DNA of 64,000 nucleotides from Blastomonas sp. (GCF_030373265.1 NZ_JAUCZC010000003.1:124001-188000); one strand, 5' to 3'; positions 1 to 9,844 are shown, counted from the stretch's first letter. A program made the numbers and translations. Notes: a model not told the origin generated them from the sequence alone.

Positions 1-3000
1 CACCCGAGGCCACCGCGGCCTCACCCACCGAGACCGAACGCACGCCCGAGGCCACGGCGAGGTGCCCCAGCGCGGTCGCCCGCTCGCCGGTCGCTTCTGC
101 CCGCCAGCCATAAGCGGTGGCGGCGGTCGCCGTCGCCAGCGCCTGCCCGCCCACCGCGGTGGTCGATGCCCCGGTCGCCTGGGTCGCGCGGCCCGATGCG
201 CCGTCGCGGTTGCCACCGATGGCGATCGCATCGCCGCCACTCGCCACCGCGGTGTTCCCGATCGCGATCGCGTTTGTGCCGCTGGCGACCGAGAGGTTGC
301 CGACCGCAACGCTCAATGCACCCGACGAATTGGCCGCCTCACCCACGGCGGTCGAGCGCACGCCCGATGCGTTGGCGAGATGGCCCAGTGCAGTCGCGCG
401 TTCCGCCACCGCCTCGGCGCGCCAGCCGAAGGCGGTTGCGGCCGTGGCCGTCGCGAGCGCGCGCCCGCCGACCGCGGTGCTCGACTGCGCCGTGGCGACC
501 GCGCTCAAGCCCATCGCGACCGATTCGACACCGGTCGAGCGCGCGTCGTTGCCGATGGCGATCGAACCGACGCCCGATGCCACGGCCCCCAGCGCGTCGG
601 CATCGCCGCCGTCCTCACCGATGGCGATCGATTGCGCACCGGTTGCCTGGGCGTTCGATCCATAAGCCGCCGAGCCTGCGCCCGTCGCGGTCGCGCCTGC
701 CCCCACGGCCGTCGATCCCGATGCGACGGCGCCCGCACCGATCGCGGTAGCGCCCGGGCTGGTCGCCTGCGCGCCTTCGCCCACCGCGGTCGCATCGACC
801 GAGCTTGCCACCGCTCCATTGCCGACTGCGGTCGAATCCTCAGCAGAAGCACTCGCACCAACCCCGACCTGGGTGCTGTCCACCCCGATGCCGATCCCCG
901 ATCCCGGCGGCGCCGCTGCCACCGCGATCAGATTGCCCGCTGAATCGATGGTCAGGAAGAACTGCTGTCCCGCAGGCACCATCCCCGCCAGCCCCGCGAA
1001 ACGATAGCTATGGTTGGCCGAGCCGAGCACGAACTGGTTGTTCGCGGTCGCGACCGAGCCGCTGCCGATCACGATCGAGTTGCTGAACATTCCGGTCGAG
1101 GCGGCGTTGCCGATCGCGATTGAGAAATCGCCGCTGGCGGTCGCACTCTTGCCCAGCGCCAGCGAACGGATGCCGCCCGCCACCGCCTGATGGCCGACCG
1201 CGAGCGAAAGCTCTCCGGTCGCCTGCGCCTGCCAGCCGAAGGTCTGCGATCCCCGGCCCGACGCCACCGATTCGCCACCGACAGCGGTCGCATGAAAGCC
1301 CGAGGCATTGGCAAGATCGCCGATCGCCACCGCATCCTCATCGCCGGCACTGGCCAGGTTGCCGATCGCAACCGAGGTGCCCAGGGATGCCGCGTTGGCG
1401 CTGTTGGTCGTCGCCTGATTGCCGATCGCGACCGAATTGGTGGCGGAGGCCACCGCGCTCTTGCCGACCGCGGTCGAGCGCACGCCGGTGGCCTGCGCCT
1501 GGTGCCCTGCCGCCAGCGACAGGTCGCCCGAGGCCACGGCCTGCCAGCCAAAGCTCTGTGCGCCGCGACCCGATGCCACCGATTCACCGCCAACGGCCGT
1601 GGCGTGGAAGCCCGAGGCCAACGCCAGATCACCCACCGCAACCGCATCCTCGTCGGTCGCGCTTGCCAGATTGCCGATGGCGACCGAGGTCAGCGCGGTG
1701 GCGTTTGCCGCCTCGCCCACCGCCAGCGATCGCACCCCGGTCGCGTTGGCAAGGTGCCCCAGCGCGTGTGCCCGCTCGGCATTGGCATTGGCGCGCCAGC
1801 CGATCGAGGTCGCGCCCGGGCCGATGGCATCGGCCTCACCGCCGATCGCGACGGTCGAGTTGCCGATCGCCCGCGCGCCGGTCCCGGCATCGTCGCCGCC
1901 GATCGCCAGCGCATCGATGCCCTCTGCCGCCGCGTTATCGCCCAGCGCGATCGCCGACGCGCCGGTCGCGTTGGCGCCGGCCTGGGTGCTGTTGATCGCG
2001 AAATAGTTCAGCCGGTTGGCGTTGGCGGTGGTGGTCGCTGCCACGGCGTTGAGCTGGCCGACATTGACCGCATCGGTCAGCGCGGTGCCCGCCGCGACAT
2101 TGGCGATCTGTCGTTCCGCACCAGCCGCGCCCACCGAGACAGTGCCGGCACGATCGGCCACGGAATTGGCGCCCAAAGCCACCGAATTGGCTGCGGTGGC
2201 CGAAGCGAAGGTGCCGACCGCAGCACTGTTGTCTCCTGCCGCCGAGGCGCTCTTGCCCAGCGCGGTCGCCTGAACCCCCGCAGCCACCGCCTGATGGCCT
2301 GCCGCCAGGCTGAGATTGCCCGAGGCGACGGCCTGCCAGCCGAACGCCTGCGCGCCGCGGCCAGATGCGACCGATTCGCCGCCCACCGCGGTCGCGTGGA
2401 AGCCCGAGGCATTGGCCTGGTCGCCGATCGCCACGGCATCCTCATCGCCCGCGCTCGCCAGATTGCCGACCGCCACCGAGGTGCCGAGCGATGCCGCATT
2501 GGCGCTGTTGGTGGTGGCGAGGTTGCCGACGGCCACCGAGTTGATCGCCGAGGCGGTGGCGCTCTTGCCAACCGCGGTCGAGCGCACGCCCGTCGCCTGC
2601 GCCTGATGGCCCGCGGCGAGCGACAATTCGCCCGAAGCGACCGCCTGCCAGCCGAAGCTCTGCGCGCCGCGTCCCGATGCCACCGATTCCCCGCCCACTG
2701 CCGTGGCGTGGAAGCCGGATGCCAGGGCCGCATCGCCGACCGCGACCGCATCTTCATCGGTCGCCTGCGCCAGATTGCCGATAGCGGTGGCAGTCAGAGC
2801 CGACGCATTGGCGGCCTCGCCAACCGCCAGCGACCGGATACCGGTCGCCTGCGCGAGGTGTCCGAGGGCATGAGCACGCTCCGCCGCTGCGTTGGCGCGC
2901 CAGCCTAATGCGGTCGCTCCCGGCCCTGCAGCATCGGCCTCGCCGCCGATCGAGACCGTGGAATTGCCGATGGCGGTGGCGCCCGCTCCGGCGTCATCCC

Positions 3001-3619
3001 CTCCGATCGCGAGCGCATCGATGCCTGTCGCCTGCGATCCATTGCCTATTGCGATGCTGGCCACGCCGCTGGCTGCCGCAAGGTCACCCTGCGCGATGGC
3101 AAGACTTGCCGACGCCACCGCCGCTTCGCCGATGGCGAGCGACCGGATTCCCGTGGCTTGGGCCAGATGACCGAAGGCGTGCGCGCGCTCTGCATTGGCG
3201 ACCGAGCGCCAGCCGAACGCCGTCGCGCCAGGGCCTGAAGCAAGAGCCTCGCCGCCCACCGCGGTTGTCGAATTTCCGATCGCCCGCGCGCCGGTACCGC
3301 CGTCATCGCCCCCGATCGCCAGCGAGTCGATCCCTGTCGCCGAACTGTTGTTGCCGATCGCAATGCTCGCGGCACCCGAGGCAACCGACGTGGTGCCCAC
3401 GGCAGTCGAGTTCACTCCGGTCGCGGTCGAACCGACACCGCACTCGGTGGTTCCGACCACATCATCCGCATTGCCAGCGGTGCCATCGGGGCCCGCATTG
3501 ACGTTGCAGGGTGCGGTTGCGTCGGCATGGGCCGGGCTTGCGATGGCGATTGCTGCTGCACTCGACGCCAGAAACAGCGAGGTGCGCAACGCTTTTGCGT
3601 TGTTTGGGAAAGCTTTCAT
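1..3619 (-). CDS. Trimeric autotransporter adhesin, YadA/Hia-like head-repeat region (partial; C-terminus lies beyond position 1)
   Basis: Reverse-strand translation from ATG at 3619-3617 gives MKAFPNNAKALRTSLFLASSAAAIAIASPAHADA (signal peptide), then continuous head repeats (STAVGxxSxASGxxSIAIGN, GGESVASGRGAQSFGWQAVASG) and a neck motif RQIANVAAGTALTDAVNVGQLNAV. Frame followed by eye with no stop seen. Absent from the ORF track because it is open at the window edge. Confidence 0.93.
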   Translation of the reverse strand, partial: MKAFPNNAKALRTSLFLASSAAAIAIASPAHADATAPCNVNAGPDGTAGNADDVVGTTECGVGSTATGVNSTAVGTTSVASGAASIAIGNNSSATGIDSLAIGGDDGGTGARAIGNSTTAVGGEALASGPGATAFGWRSVANAERAHAFGHLAQATGIRSLAIGEAAVASASLAIAQGDLAAASGVASIAIGNGSQATGIDALAIGGDDAGAGATAIGNSTVSIGGEADAAGPGATALGWRANAAAERAHALGHLAQATGIRSLAVGEAANASALTATAIGNLAQATDEDAVAVGDAALASGFHATAVGGESVASGRGAQSFGWQAVASGELSLAAGHQAQATGVRSTAVGKSATASAINSVAVGNLATTNSANAASLGTSVAVGNLASAGDEDAVAIGDQANASGFHATAVGGESVASGRGAQAFGWQAVASGNLSLAAGHQAVAAGVQATALGKSASAAGDNSAAVGTFASATAANSVALGANSVADRAGTVSVGAAGAERQIANVAAGTALTDAVNVGQLNAVAATTTANANRLNYFAINSTQAGANATGASAIALGDNAAAEGIDALAIGGDDAGTGARAIGNSTVAIGGEADAIGPGATSIGWRANANAERAHALGHLANATGVRSLAVGEAANATALTSVAIGNLASATDEDAVAVGDLALASGFHATAVGGESVASGRGAQSFGWQAVASGDLSLAAGHQAQATGVRSTAVGKSAVASATNSVAIGNQATTNSANAASLGTSVAIGNLASAGDEDAVAIGDLANASGFHATAVGGESVASGRGSQTFGWQAQATGELSLAVGHQAVAGGIRSLALGKSATASGDFSIAIGNAASTGMFSNSIVIGSGSVATANNQFVLGSANHSYRFAGLAGMVPAGQQFFLTIDSAGNLIAVAAAPPGSGIGIGVDSTQVGVGASASAEDSTAVGNGAVASSVDATAVGEGAQATSPGATAIGAGAVASGSTAVGAGATATGAGSAAYGSNAQATGAQSIAIGEDGGDADALGAVASGVGSIAIGNDARSTGVESVAMGLSAVATAQSSTAVGGRALATATAATAFGWRAEAVAERATALGHLANASGVRSTAVGEAANSSGALSVAVGNLSVASGTNAIAIGNTAVASGGDAIAIGGNRDGASGRATQATGASTTAVGGQALATATAATAYGWRAEATGERATALGHLAVASGVRSVSVGEAAVASG
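1086..3030 (-). repeat. Long imperfect internal duplication in the adhesin, offset 1104 nt (368 codons), with nested 312-nt repeats
   Basis: Anchors at constant offset: gcatcgatgc 3015/1911, ggcgctgttg 2501/1397, tcttgcccag 2251/1147 (all 1104). Nested 312-nt offset, e.g. 2396/2708 and 1296/1608. Confidence 0.85.
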
Positions 3620-3871
3620 GGGTCCGCTCCTTGTTCAATGACAAGGCGGGTGTTGCCCCCGGCCAAAAATTCTACTCATGCGACCCTGCTCGCCGAGTGG
3701 TAATTAACCAGCCGGCGCGAAGCCTAGCAGAGGTTGCCGAAGGATCAAGCCCCCGATAATCGACCGGCTTGCGCAGCCCGCACGTTCAGGAGTTTAAGTC
3801 TCTGCCAATCCTTGCTATCCGGATGCCGGATGGACATACCTATTGCTTCCGACCGCCAGAAAGCCTGACTT

Positions 3872-5281
3872 TTGCCAGAACTTGTTTCCTTTGAACCTGC
3901 TACCGGTGCCCGCTTGTGGACAGGAGCGCATGGCAATGTCGATGCCGAGGTTGCCATGGCGCGGGCGGCGTTTCCCGAATGGGTGGCAATGGCGGTCACC
4001 AAGCGAATCGAACTGTGTCGACGCTTTGCCAATCAGGTGCGCGCCCGGTCCGAGGAATTCGCGACCCTGATTGCGCGCGAGACCGGCAAGCCGCTGTGGG
4101 AATCGCGGACCGAGGTCGAATCGGTGATCGCCAAGGTCGATATCTCGGTCTCGGCCTATGCCGAACGCACCGCGCAGCGCAAGCTCGACAGCGCGCTGGG
4201 CGGCACGATGGCGCTGCGCCACAAGCCGCACGGCGTGATGGCGGTGCTGGGCCCCTATAACTTCCCCGCGCACCTGCCCAACGGCCACATCATTCCGGCC
4301 TTGATCGCGGGCAACGCGGTGGTGTTCAAGCCATCCGAAAAAACGCCCGCGGTGGGCGCGATGCTGGTCGAGTGCCTGCACCAGGCGGGCATCCCCGAAG
4401 GCGTGGTCCGGCTGGTGATCGGGACCGGCGAAGAGGGCAAGGCGCTGGTCGCGCACGAGGATGTCGACGGCATCCTGTTCACAGGCTCGGCCACCACCGG
4501 AATCGCCATCAACCGCACGCTCGCCAGCCGCCCGGACAAGATTGTCGCGCTGGAAATGGGCGGCAACAACCCGATGGTGATCTGGGACACGCCCTGCATA
4601 TCCGATGCCGCCACGCTGATTATCCAGTCCGCGTTCACCTCCGCCGGCCAGCGCTGCTCGGCCGCCAGCCGCCTGATCGTGCGCGATACCATCTATGACG
4701 CGGTCATTGCCGAGACCAAGAAGCTGGCCGACCGGATCATCGTCGGCGCACCGTTCGACGACCCGCAACCCTATATGGGCCCGGTCATCGACAACCAGGC
4801 CGCCGACGGGCTGACCGAAAGCTTCCTGTACCTGCTGAGCAATGGCGGGCGCGTGATCAAGCATCTGGTGCGGCTGGACGACAAGGTGCCTTTGCTCTCG
4901 CCTGCGATCATCGATGTCACGGCCATCAAGGACCGCCCCGATGTCGAACTGTTCGGCCCGCTGCTGCAGGTGATCAAGGTCAGCTCGTTCGAAGAGGCGA
5001 TCGCCGAGGCGAACAACACGCGGTTCGGACTGTCTGCGGCGCTGGTCGGTGGCAGCCCCCAGCACTACAAGCAGTTCTGGGCCAACATCAAGGCGGGCAT
5101 CGTCAACTGGAACCGCCCGACCAACGGGGCATCATCCAAGGCGCCGTTCGGCGGAGTCGGCCTGTCGGGCAACCACCGCGCCAGCGCCTATTATGCCGCC
5201 GACTATTGTGCCTATCCGGTGGTCTCCAACGAGATGGAACAGCCCCGCGCCACGATCGGCATCGGCCTGAAACAGGACTGA
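3872..5281 (+). CDS. astD: N-succinylglutamate 5-semialdehyde dehydrogenase-like aldehyde dehydrogenase
   Basis: ALDH motifs GPYNFPAHLPNGHIIPALIAGNAVVFKPSEKTP, FTGSATTG, LEMGGNNP, GQRCSAASR; resembles AstD. Confidence 0.85.
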   Translation: MPELVSFEPATGARLWTGAHGNVDAEVAMARAAFPEWVAMAVTKRIELCRRFANQVRARSEEFATLIARETGKPLWESRTEVESVIAKVDISVSAYAERTAQRKLDSALGGTMALRHKPHGVMAVLGPYNFPAHLPNGHIIPALIAGNAVVFKPSEKTPAVGAMLVECLHQAGIPEGVVRLVIGTGEEGKALVAHEDVDGILFTGSATTGIAINRTLASRPDKIVALEMGGNNPMVIWDTPCISDAATLIIQSAFTSAGQRCSAASRLIVRDTIYDAVIAETKKLADRIIVGAPFDDPQPYMGPVIDNQAADGLTESFLYLLSNGGRVIKHLVRLDDKVPLLSPAIIDVTAIKDRPDVELFGPLLQVIKVSSFEEAIAEANNTRFGLSAALVGGSPQHYKQFWANIKAGIVNWNRPTNGASSKAPFGGVGLSGNHRASAYYAADYCAYPVVSNEMEQPRATIGIGLKQD

Positions 5282-5373
5282 TTGTCGCTGGTTCCAAAGC
5301 CTGAGCAAAAGCAAAACTAAGCCGCGCCAAAGGGGTTCTGCTTTGCAAGTCGAGCGGGCACGGACCAGATGCA

Positions 5374-5393
5374 CCGTTGGAAAGGACCAACGG
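5374..5393 (+). promoter_or_regulatory. Hairpin presenting the ribosome-binding site in its loop, just before the SUMT start codon
   Basis: CCGTTGG (5374-5380) / AAAGGA loop / CCAACGG (5387-5393), ATG at 5396. Confidence 0.5.
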
Positions 5394-5395
5394 AC

Positions 5396-6187
5396 ATGAC
5401 TCATCTGCAAGCACAATCTTCACAGGGCACCGTCTGGCTGGTCGGCGCAGGCCCGGGCGATCCCGACCTGCTGACGGTGAAGGCCGCGCGGATCATTTCG
5501 CGCGCCGCGCTGATCGTGCATGACGGGCTGGTCGACGATGCCATCCTGGCGCTGGCCCGCCCCGATGCACGGCTGATCTCGGTCGCCAAGAAGCGCGCGC
5601 GCCACACGCTGCCGCAGGACGATATCAACGCATTGCTGATCGCCGAAGCCCGCAAGGGCCACGACGTGGTGCGGCTCAAGGGCGGCGATCCGTTCATTTT
5701 CGGACGTGGCGGCGAAGAGGTCGATGATTGCCGCGCCGCCGGCGTCGCGGTCGAGGTTGTCCCCGGCATCAGCGCCGCCAACGGCAGCGCGGCGGCCGCG
5801 CAACTGCCGCTGACCCATCGTGACCTGTCGAGCGCGGTGACCTTCGTCGCGGGCCAGTGCAAGGGGCTGACCGAACAGGACTGGTCTGGTCTTGCCGGCA
5901 AGGGCCGCACGCTCGTGATCTATATGGGCGTCGCCACCGGCGATGCGATCGCCGAAAAGCTGATCGCCGACGGCCTGTCGCCCGACACCCCGGTCGCGGT
6001 GCTCGAAAAGGGCACGCGCGAAGACATGCGCACCCTGCGTACGTTGCTCACTGACCTTGGCCCGATGATCGCGCGCGAAAGCGTGATCAGCCCGGCGCTG
6101 ATCGTGATCGGTGATGTCGTGACGCGCGCGCGCGCCACCGATTGCCTCCCCACCCTCTTTGCCCAGCATCTGGAGCCCGTTGCATGA
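5396..6187 (+). CDS. cobA: Uroporphyrinogen-III C-methyltransferase
   Basis: VWLVGAGPGDPDLLTVKA, RLKGGDPFIFGRGGEE, VVPGISAANG, LPLTHRDLSSAVTFVAG. Confidence 0.92.
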   Translation: MTHLQAQSSQGTVWLVGAGPGDPDLLTVKAARIISRAALIVHDGLVDDAILALARPDARLISVAKKRARHTLPQDDINALLIAEARKGHDVVRLKGGDPFIFGRGGEEVDDCRAAGVAVEVVPGISAANGSAAAAQLPLTHRDLSSAVTFVAGQCKGLTEQDWSGLAGKGRTLVIYMGVATGDAIAEKLIADGLSPDTPVAVLEKGTREDMRTLRTLLTDLGPMIARESVISPALIVIGDVVTRARATDCLPTLFAQHLEPVA

Positions 6188-6474
6188 AGATCCTCACCGG
6201 TAACGACCTGAAGACCGGAGACGTCGTCTGGTGGGCGGGCGATACCCGCTGGTCGCGCCATCTGGCCGACGCGGTGGACGCCGGCGCGGAAGCCGAAGCG
6301 ATTTTGAAGCGCGAGGAAGCCGCGCTGCGGGTCAACGTGCCCTATATCGTCGATGGCAAGCAGACCGACCAGGGTCCGATGCCGCTGCACATCAAGGAGC
6401 GCGTCCGCGCGTTCGGCCCCACCGTGCGGCCCGACCTTGCCATCAACACCAGCATCCCGATTCTGAAGACCTAA
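6184..6474 (+). CDS. DUF2849 domain-containing protein of the sulfite reduction operon
   Basis: MKILTGNDLKTGDVVWWAGDTRW..., overlaps the cobA stop by 4 nt; typical position between SUMT and sulfite reductase in alphaproteobacteria. Confidence 0.8.
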   Translation: MKILTGNDLKTGDVVWWAGDTRWSRHLADAVDAGAEAEAILKREEAALRVNVPYIVDGKQTDQGPMPLHIKERVRAFGPTVRPDLAINTSIPILKT

Positions 6475-6478
6475 GCTC

Positions 6479-8113
6479 ATGTACCAATACGACAAATATG
6501 ACCAGGCGATGGTCGATGCGCGGGTCGCGGAGTTCCGCGATCAGGTGCGTCGCCGCCTTGATGGCAGTCTCTCGGAGGACCAGTTCAAACACCTGCGTCT
6601 CAAGAACGGCCTGTATCTGCAGTTGCACGCGTACATGCTGCGCGTCGCGATCCCGTATGGCACCTTATCGTCCAAGCAGATGCATATGCTCGCGCACATC
6701 GCGCGCACCTATGACAAGGGCTATGGCCACTTCACTACCCGGCAGAACATCCAGTACAACTGGATCAATCTGGAGCAGACGCCCGACATCCTCGCCGATC
6801 TGGCGACGGTCGAGATGCACGCCATCCAGACCAGCGGCAACTGCATCCGCAACATCAGCTCGGACCATTTCGCCGGCGCCGCCGCCGACGAGATCGCCGA
6901 TCCGCGCCCCTGGGCGGAGCTGCTGCGGCAATGGTCGACCTTCCACCCCGAATTCCAGCTGCTGCCGCGCAAGTTCAAGATCGCGGTCATCGCCTCTGCG
7001 ACCGACCGCGCGGCGATGCGGCTGCACGATATCGGCATCGAGCTGGTCAACAATGCAGACGGCGTGCTGGGCGCCAAGTTCTTCGTCGGTGGCGGCATGG
7101 GCCGTACCCCGATGATCGCGCCGTGCATCCGCGAGTTCGTGCCTGCCGAAGAGCTGATCAGCTATTCGGAAGCCTGCCTTCGCGTCTACAACCGCTATGG
7201 CCGCCGCGACAACAAGTACAAGGCACGGATCAAGATCCTGGTCCACGAGATCGGTGCGGACGAATATCGCCGCCAGGTCGAGGAAGAGTTTGCGCACATG
7301 AAGACGCTGGGTCTCATTCCCCCGGTGGCCGAGCTCGAACGGATCAGCGCGTTCTTCACAGACCCTGCATTCGAGCAGGGGCTGAGCGACGATATCGACC
7401 GCTCCGATCCCGATTTCGCGGTCTGGGTCGATCAGAACACGCACAAGCACAAGACGCCGGGCTATGTTTCGGTGACGATCAGCCTCAAGCCCGAAGGCGG
7501 CATCCCCGGCGATGCCACCGCCGAGCAGATCGACCTGATGGCCGATCTTGCCGAGCGCTATGCGTTCGACGAGCTGCGCGTCACCCACACGCAGAACATC
7601 GTGCTGGCGCATGTCCGCAAGGCCGACCTTTATGCCATCTGGCAGCAGCTCGATGCGGCAGGCCTTGCCACCGCCAATCTCGACTTGATCAGCGACATGA
7701 TCGCCTGCCCGGGTCTCGATTATTGCAGCCTCGCCAATGCACGATCGATCCCGGTCGCGCAGAAGATTTCGCAGCGCTTTGCCGACACCGGACGCCAGCG
7801 CGATCTGGGCGAACTCAAGCTCAAGATCTCGGGCTGCATCAACGCCTGCGGCCACCACCATGCCGGGCACATCGGCATCCTGGGCGTCGACAAGAAGGGC
7901 GTCGAGAACTTCCAGCTGCTGCTCGGCGGATCGGCGGCGGAAGATGTTTCGATCGCCAAGATCGTCGGCCCCGGCTTCGACGAGGACGGCATCGTCAACG
8001 CGGTCGAGACCGTGACCAACGTCTATCTCGGTGCGCGCGAACAGGGCGAGCGTTTCGTCGATACCTATCGCCGCATCGGCATGGAACCGTTCAAGGAGGC
8101 GCTTTATGGCTGA
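6479..8113 (+). CDS. cysI: Nitrite/sulfite reductase (siroheme and 4Fe-4S hemoprotein, CysI-type)
   Basis: FTTRQNIQYNWI, cluster-binding motif KISGCINACGHHHAGHIG, 544 aa. Confidence 0.9.
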   Translation: MYQYDKYDQAMVDARVAEFRDQVRRRLDGSLSEDQFKHLRLKNGLYLQLHAYMLRVAIPYGTLSSKQMHMLAHIARTYDKGYGHFTTRQNIQYNWINLEQTPDILADLATVEMHAIQTSGNCIRNISSDHFAGAAADEIADPRPWAELLRQWSTFHPEFQLLPRKFKIAVIASATDRAAMRLHDIGIELVNNADGVLGAKFFVGGGMGRTPMIAPCIREFVPAEELISYSEACLRVYNRYGRRDNKYKARIKILVHEIGADEYRRQVEEEFAHMKTLGLIPPVAELERISAFFTDPAFEQGLSDDIDRSDPDFAVWVDQNTHKHKTPGYVSVTISLKPEGGIPGDATAEQIDLMADLAERYAFDELRVTHTQNIVLAHVRKADLYAIWQQLDAAGLATANLDLISDMIACPGLDYCSLANARSIPVAQKISQRFADTGRQRDLGELKLKISGCINACGHHHAGHIGILGVDKKGVENFQLLLGGSAAEDVSIAKIVGPGFDEDGIVNAVETVTNVYLGAREQGERFVDTYRRIGMEPFKEALYG

Positions 8114-8543
8114 GCCACAGATCATCTATCGCGATGAGCCCGCCGTCACCGATACGCCCGTCGCCCTGACCGACTTCGCTAGCGGATCGAACGCCGCCGC
8201 CGTGCGGATCGAGCCGGGCGAAGATGCACGCGCTCTGTTGCCGCATCTGAGCCAGATCAAGCTGGTCGAGATCGCCTTCCCTGCATTTGGCGATGGCCGC
8301 GGCTTTTCGTCGGCGCAGATCCTGCGCGAGGCGGGCTATGTCGGCGAACTGCGTGCAACCGGCGACGTGCTGGTCGACCAGTTCGTCTTCCTGCGCCGCT
8401 GCGGGTTCGACAGTTTCGCGCCCAACAGTCCGCTCAACGAAGACGACGTGAAGGCGGCGATGAGCTTCTTCCCCGATTTCTACCAGAAGACCAGCGACGG
8501 CGTCGCCGCGATCTGGGCCCAGCGGCACCCGGTGGCATCATGA
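8107..8543 (+). CDS. DUF934 domain-containing protein
   Basis: MAEPQIIYRDEP...FPAFGDGRGFSSAQILREAGYVGELRATGDVLVDQFVFLRRCGFDSF; overlaps cysI end. Confidence 0.85.
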
Positions 8544-9355
8544 AGCCGGCACAGACCAAAGATGCCGGACAGCGGCTGCGCGACCGGATCGACGTGAAGC
8601 CGCGTTTTTCCGAGAGCGACGCCATCCGGCTGAACAACATGTTCCGCGGCACCGAAACCGCCGACATGGTGCGCACCGTCATCAAGGAAGGCCTGGTCGG
8701 CGATCTGGCTATCGTATCGTCCTTCGGCGCGGAAAGCGCGGTGCTGCTGCACATGATCGCAAGCGTCGATCCGACGCTGCCGGTGCTGTTTCTGGATACG
8801 CAGAAGCATTTCCCCGAAACCGTCGCCTATCGCGATACGCTGGTCGAGCGGCTGGGGTTGACCAACCTCGTCATGCTGTCTCCCGATTCCAGCGAACTCG
8901 CCGCGCAGGATGCCAACGGCCTGCGCTGGTCCTACGACCCCGATGGCTGCTGCGAGATCCGCAAGGTGCGTCCGCTTGCCAAGGCGCTGCTCGAGTTTGA
9001 CGGGTCGATCACCGGCCGCAAGGGCTTCCAGTCGGCGACCCGCCAGGGCCTGCCGCGGTTCGAGATCGACACATCGGACGCGCAGGGCCGGTTCAAGATC
9101 AATCCGCTGGCAAGCTGGACCAAGCCGATGCTGGATGCGTATTTCGCCGAGCATGACCTGCCCCGCCACCCGCTCGAATCGCAGGGCTATCCTTCGATCG
9201 GCTGCGCGCCGTGCACCAGCAGGGTCGCGCCCGGCGAAGACCCGCGCTCGGGTCGCTGGAAGGGCTGGGACAAGACCGAATGCGGCATCCACAGCGATGT
9301 CACCCCGCTGCCGGGCGCAGATGACGACAACGGCGCAAACGACCCGGTATTTTGA
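8540..9355 (+). CDS. cysH: Assimilatory phosphoadenylyl/adenylyl-sulfate reductase
   Basis: SSFGAESAVLLHM, LFLDTQKHFPET, GCCEIRKVRP, GCAPCTSRVAPGEDPRSGRWKG, KTECGIH; the CC...CxxC cysteines indicate the Fe-S (APS-using) subtype. Confidence 0.9.
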   Translation: MKPAQTKDAGQRLRDRIDVKPRFSESDAIRLNNMFRGTETADMVRTVIKEGLVGDLAIVSSFGAESAVLLHMIASVDPTLPVLFLDTQKHFPETVAYRDTLVERLGLTNLVMLSPDSSELAAQDANGLRWSYDPDGCCEIRKVRPLAKALLEFDGSITGRKGFQSATRQGLPRFEIDTSDAQGRFKINPLASWTKPMLDAYFAEHDLPRHPLESQGYPSIGCAPCTSRVAPGEDPRSGRWKGWDKTECGIHSDVTPLPGADDDNGANDPVF

Positions 9356-9436
9356 GGCTTCGCGAGCTTGATCGGTTGGCCGCAAGTACAACACGCCGTT
9401 TACCATGAATTAACTGCGCGCCAGCAGTGTCAGCGC

Positions 9437-9844
9437 ATGACACGCACTCCTTTAATAGAACAACTTCTGTACATCAGTACCGTTTCACCCAATGAAACCG
9501 TAGACCTTGCCACGATTCTGGCAACGGCGCGGCGGAACAACCGCGCCAACGGCATCACCGGGCTGTTGATGTATAATTGCAAGAGGTTCCTCCAGGTGCT
9601 GGAGGGCCCGGCCGATGCGATCGACGCCACCTTCAACCGCATCCGCCGCGATACCCGCCATCGCGGCCAGGTGCTGCTGGCGCGCAAGACAATCGACCAA
9701 CGCGAGTTCGGGGACTGGTCGATGGATTTCAGGGGCGAAACAAACCAGGATGCCGATGCGCTGTATGACACCATCTGCGCCAAGATCGCAAATGCCAGCC
9801 CCAATCTGCGGGCGGAACTGACGGCTTTCGCGAGCCAGATCTGA
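9437..9844 (+). CDS. Short BLUF-domain blue-light photoreceptor
   Basis: LLYISTVS (flavin Tyr), RRNNRANGITGLLMY (Asn), FLQVLEGP (Gln), FGDWSMDFRG (Trp/Met) all present; 135 aa, no fused effector. Confidence 0.9.
   Translation: MTRTPLIEQLLYISTVSPNETVDLATILATARRNNRANGITGLLMYNCKRFLQVLEGPADAIDATFNRIRRDTRHRGQVLLARKTIDQREFGDWSMDFRGETNQDADALYDTICAKIANASPNLRAELTAFASQI

Noticed and set aside
1086-3030. Regular repeats as a CRISPR array
   Set aside because: Repeats are imperfect, in frame and encode head motifs; no uniform 20-40 nt spacer/repeat pattern and no cas genes.
62-3641. Many plus-strand ORFs (e.g. 62-943, 1190-2908, 1419-2006) with repetitive Ala/Pro/Arg sequences
   Set aside because: They are antisense reads of the trimeric autotransporter repeats.
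5281-5395. SAM-type riboswitch upstream of the SUMT gene
   Set aside because: No convincing match to SAM-II or SAH consensus by eye; only the RBS hairpin is kept. An Infernal/Rfam scan would decide.
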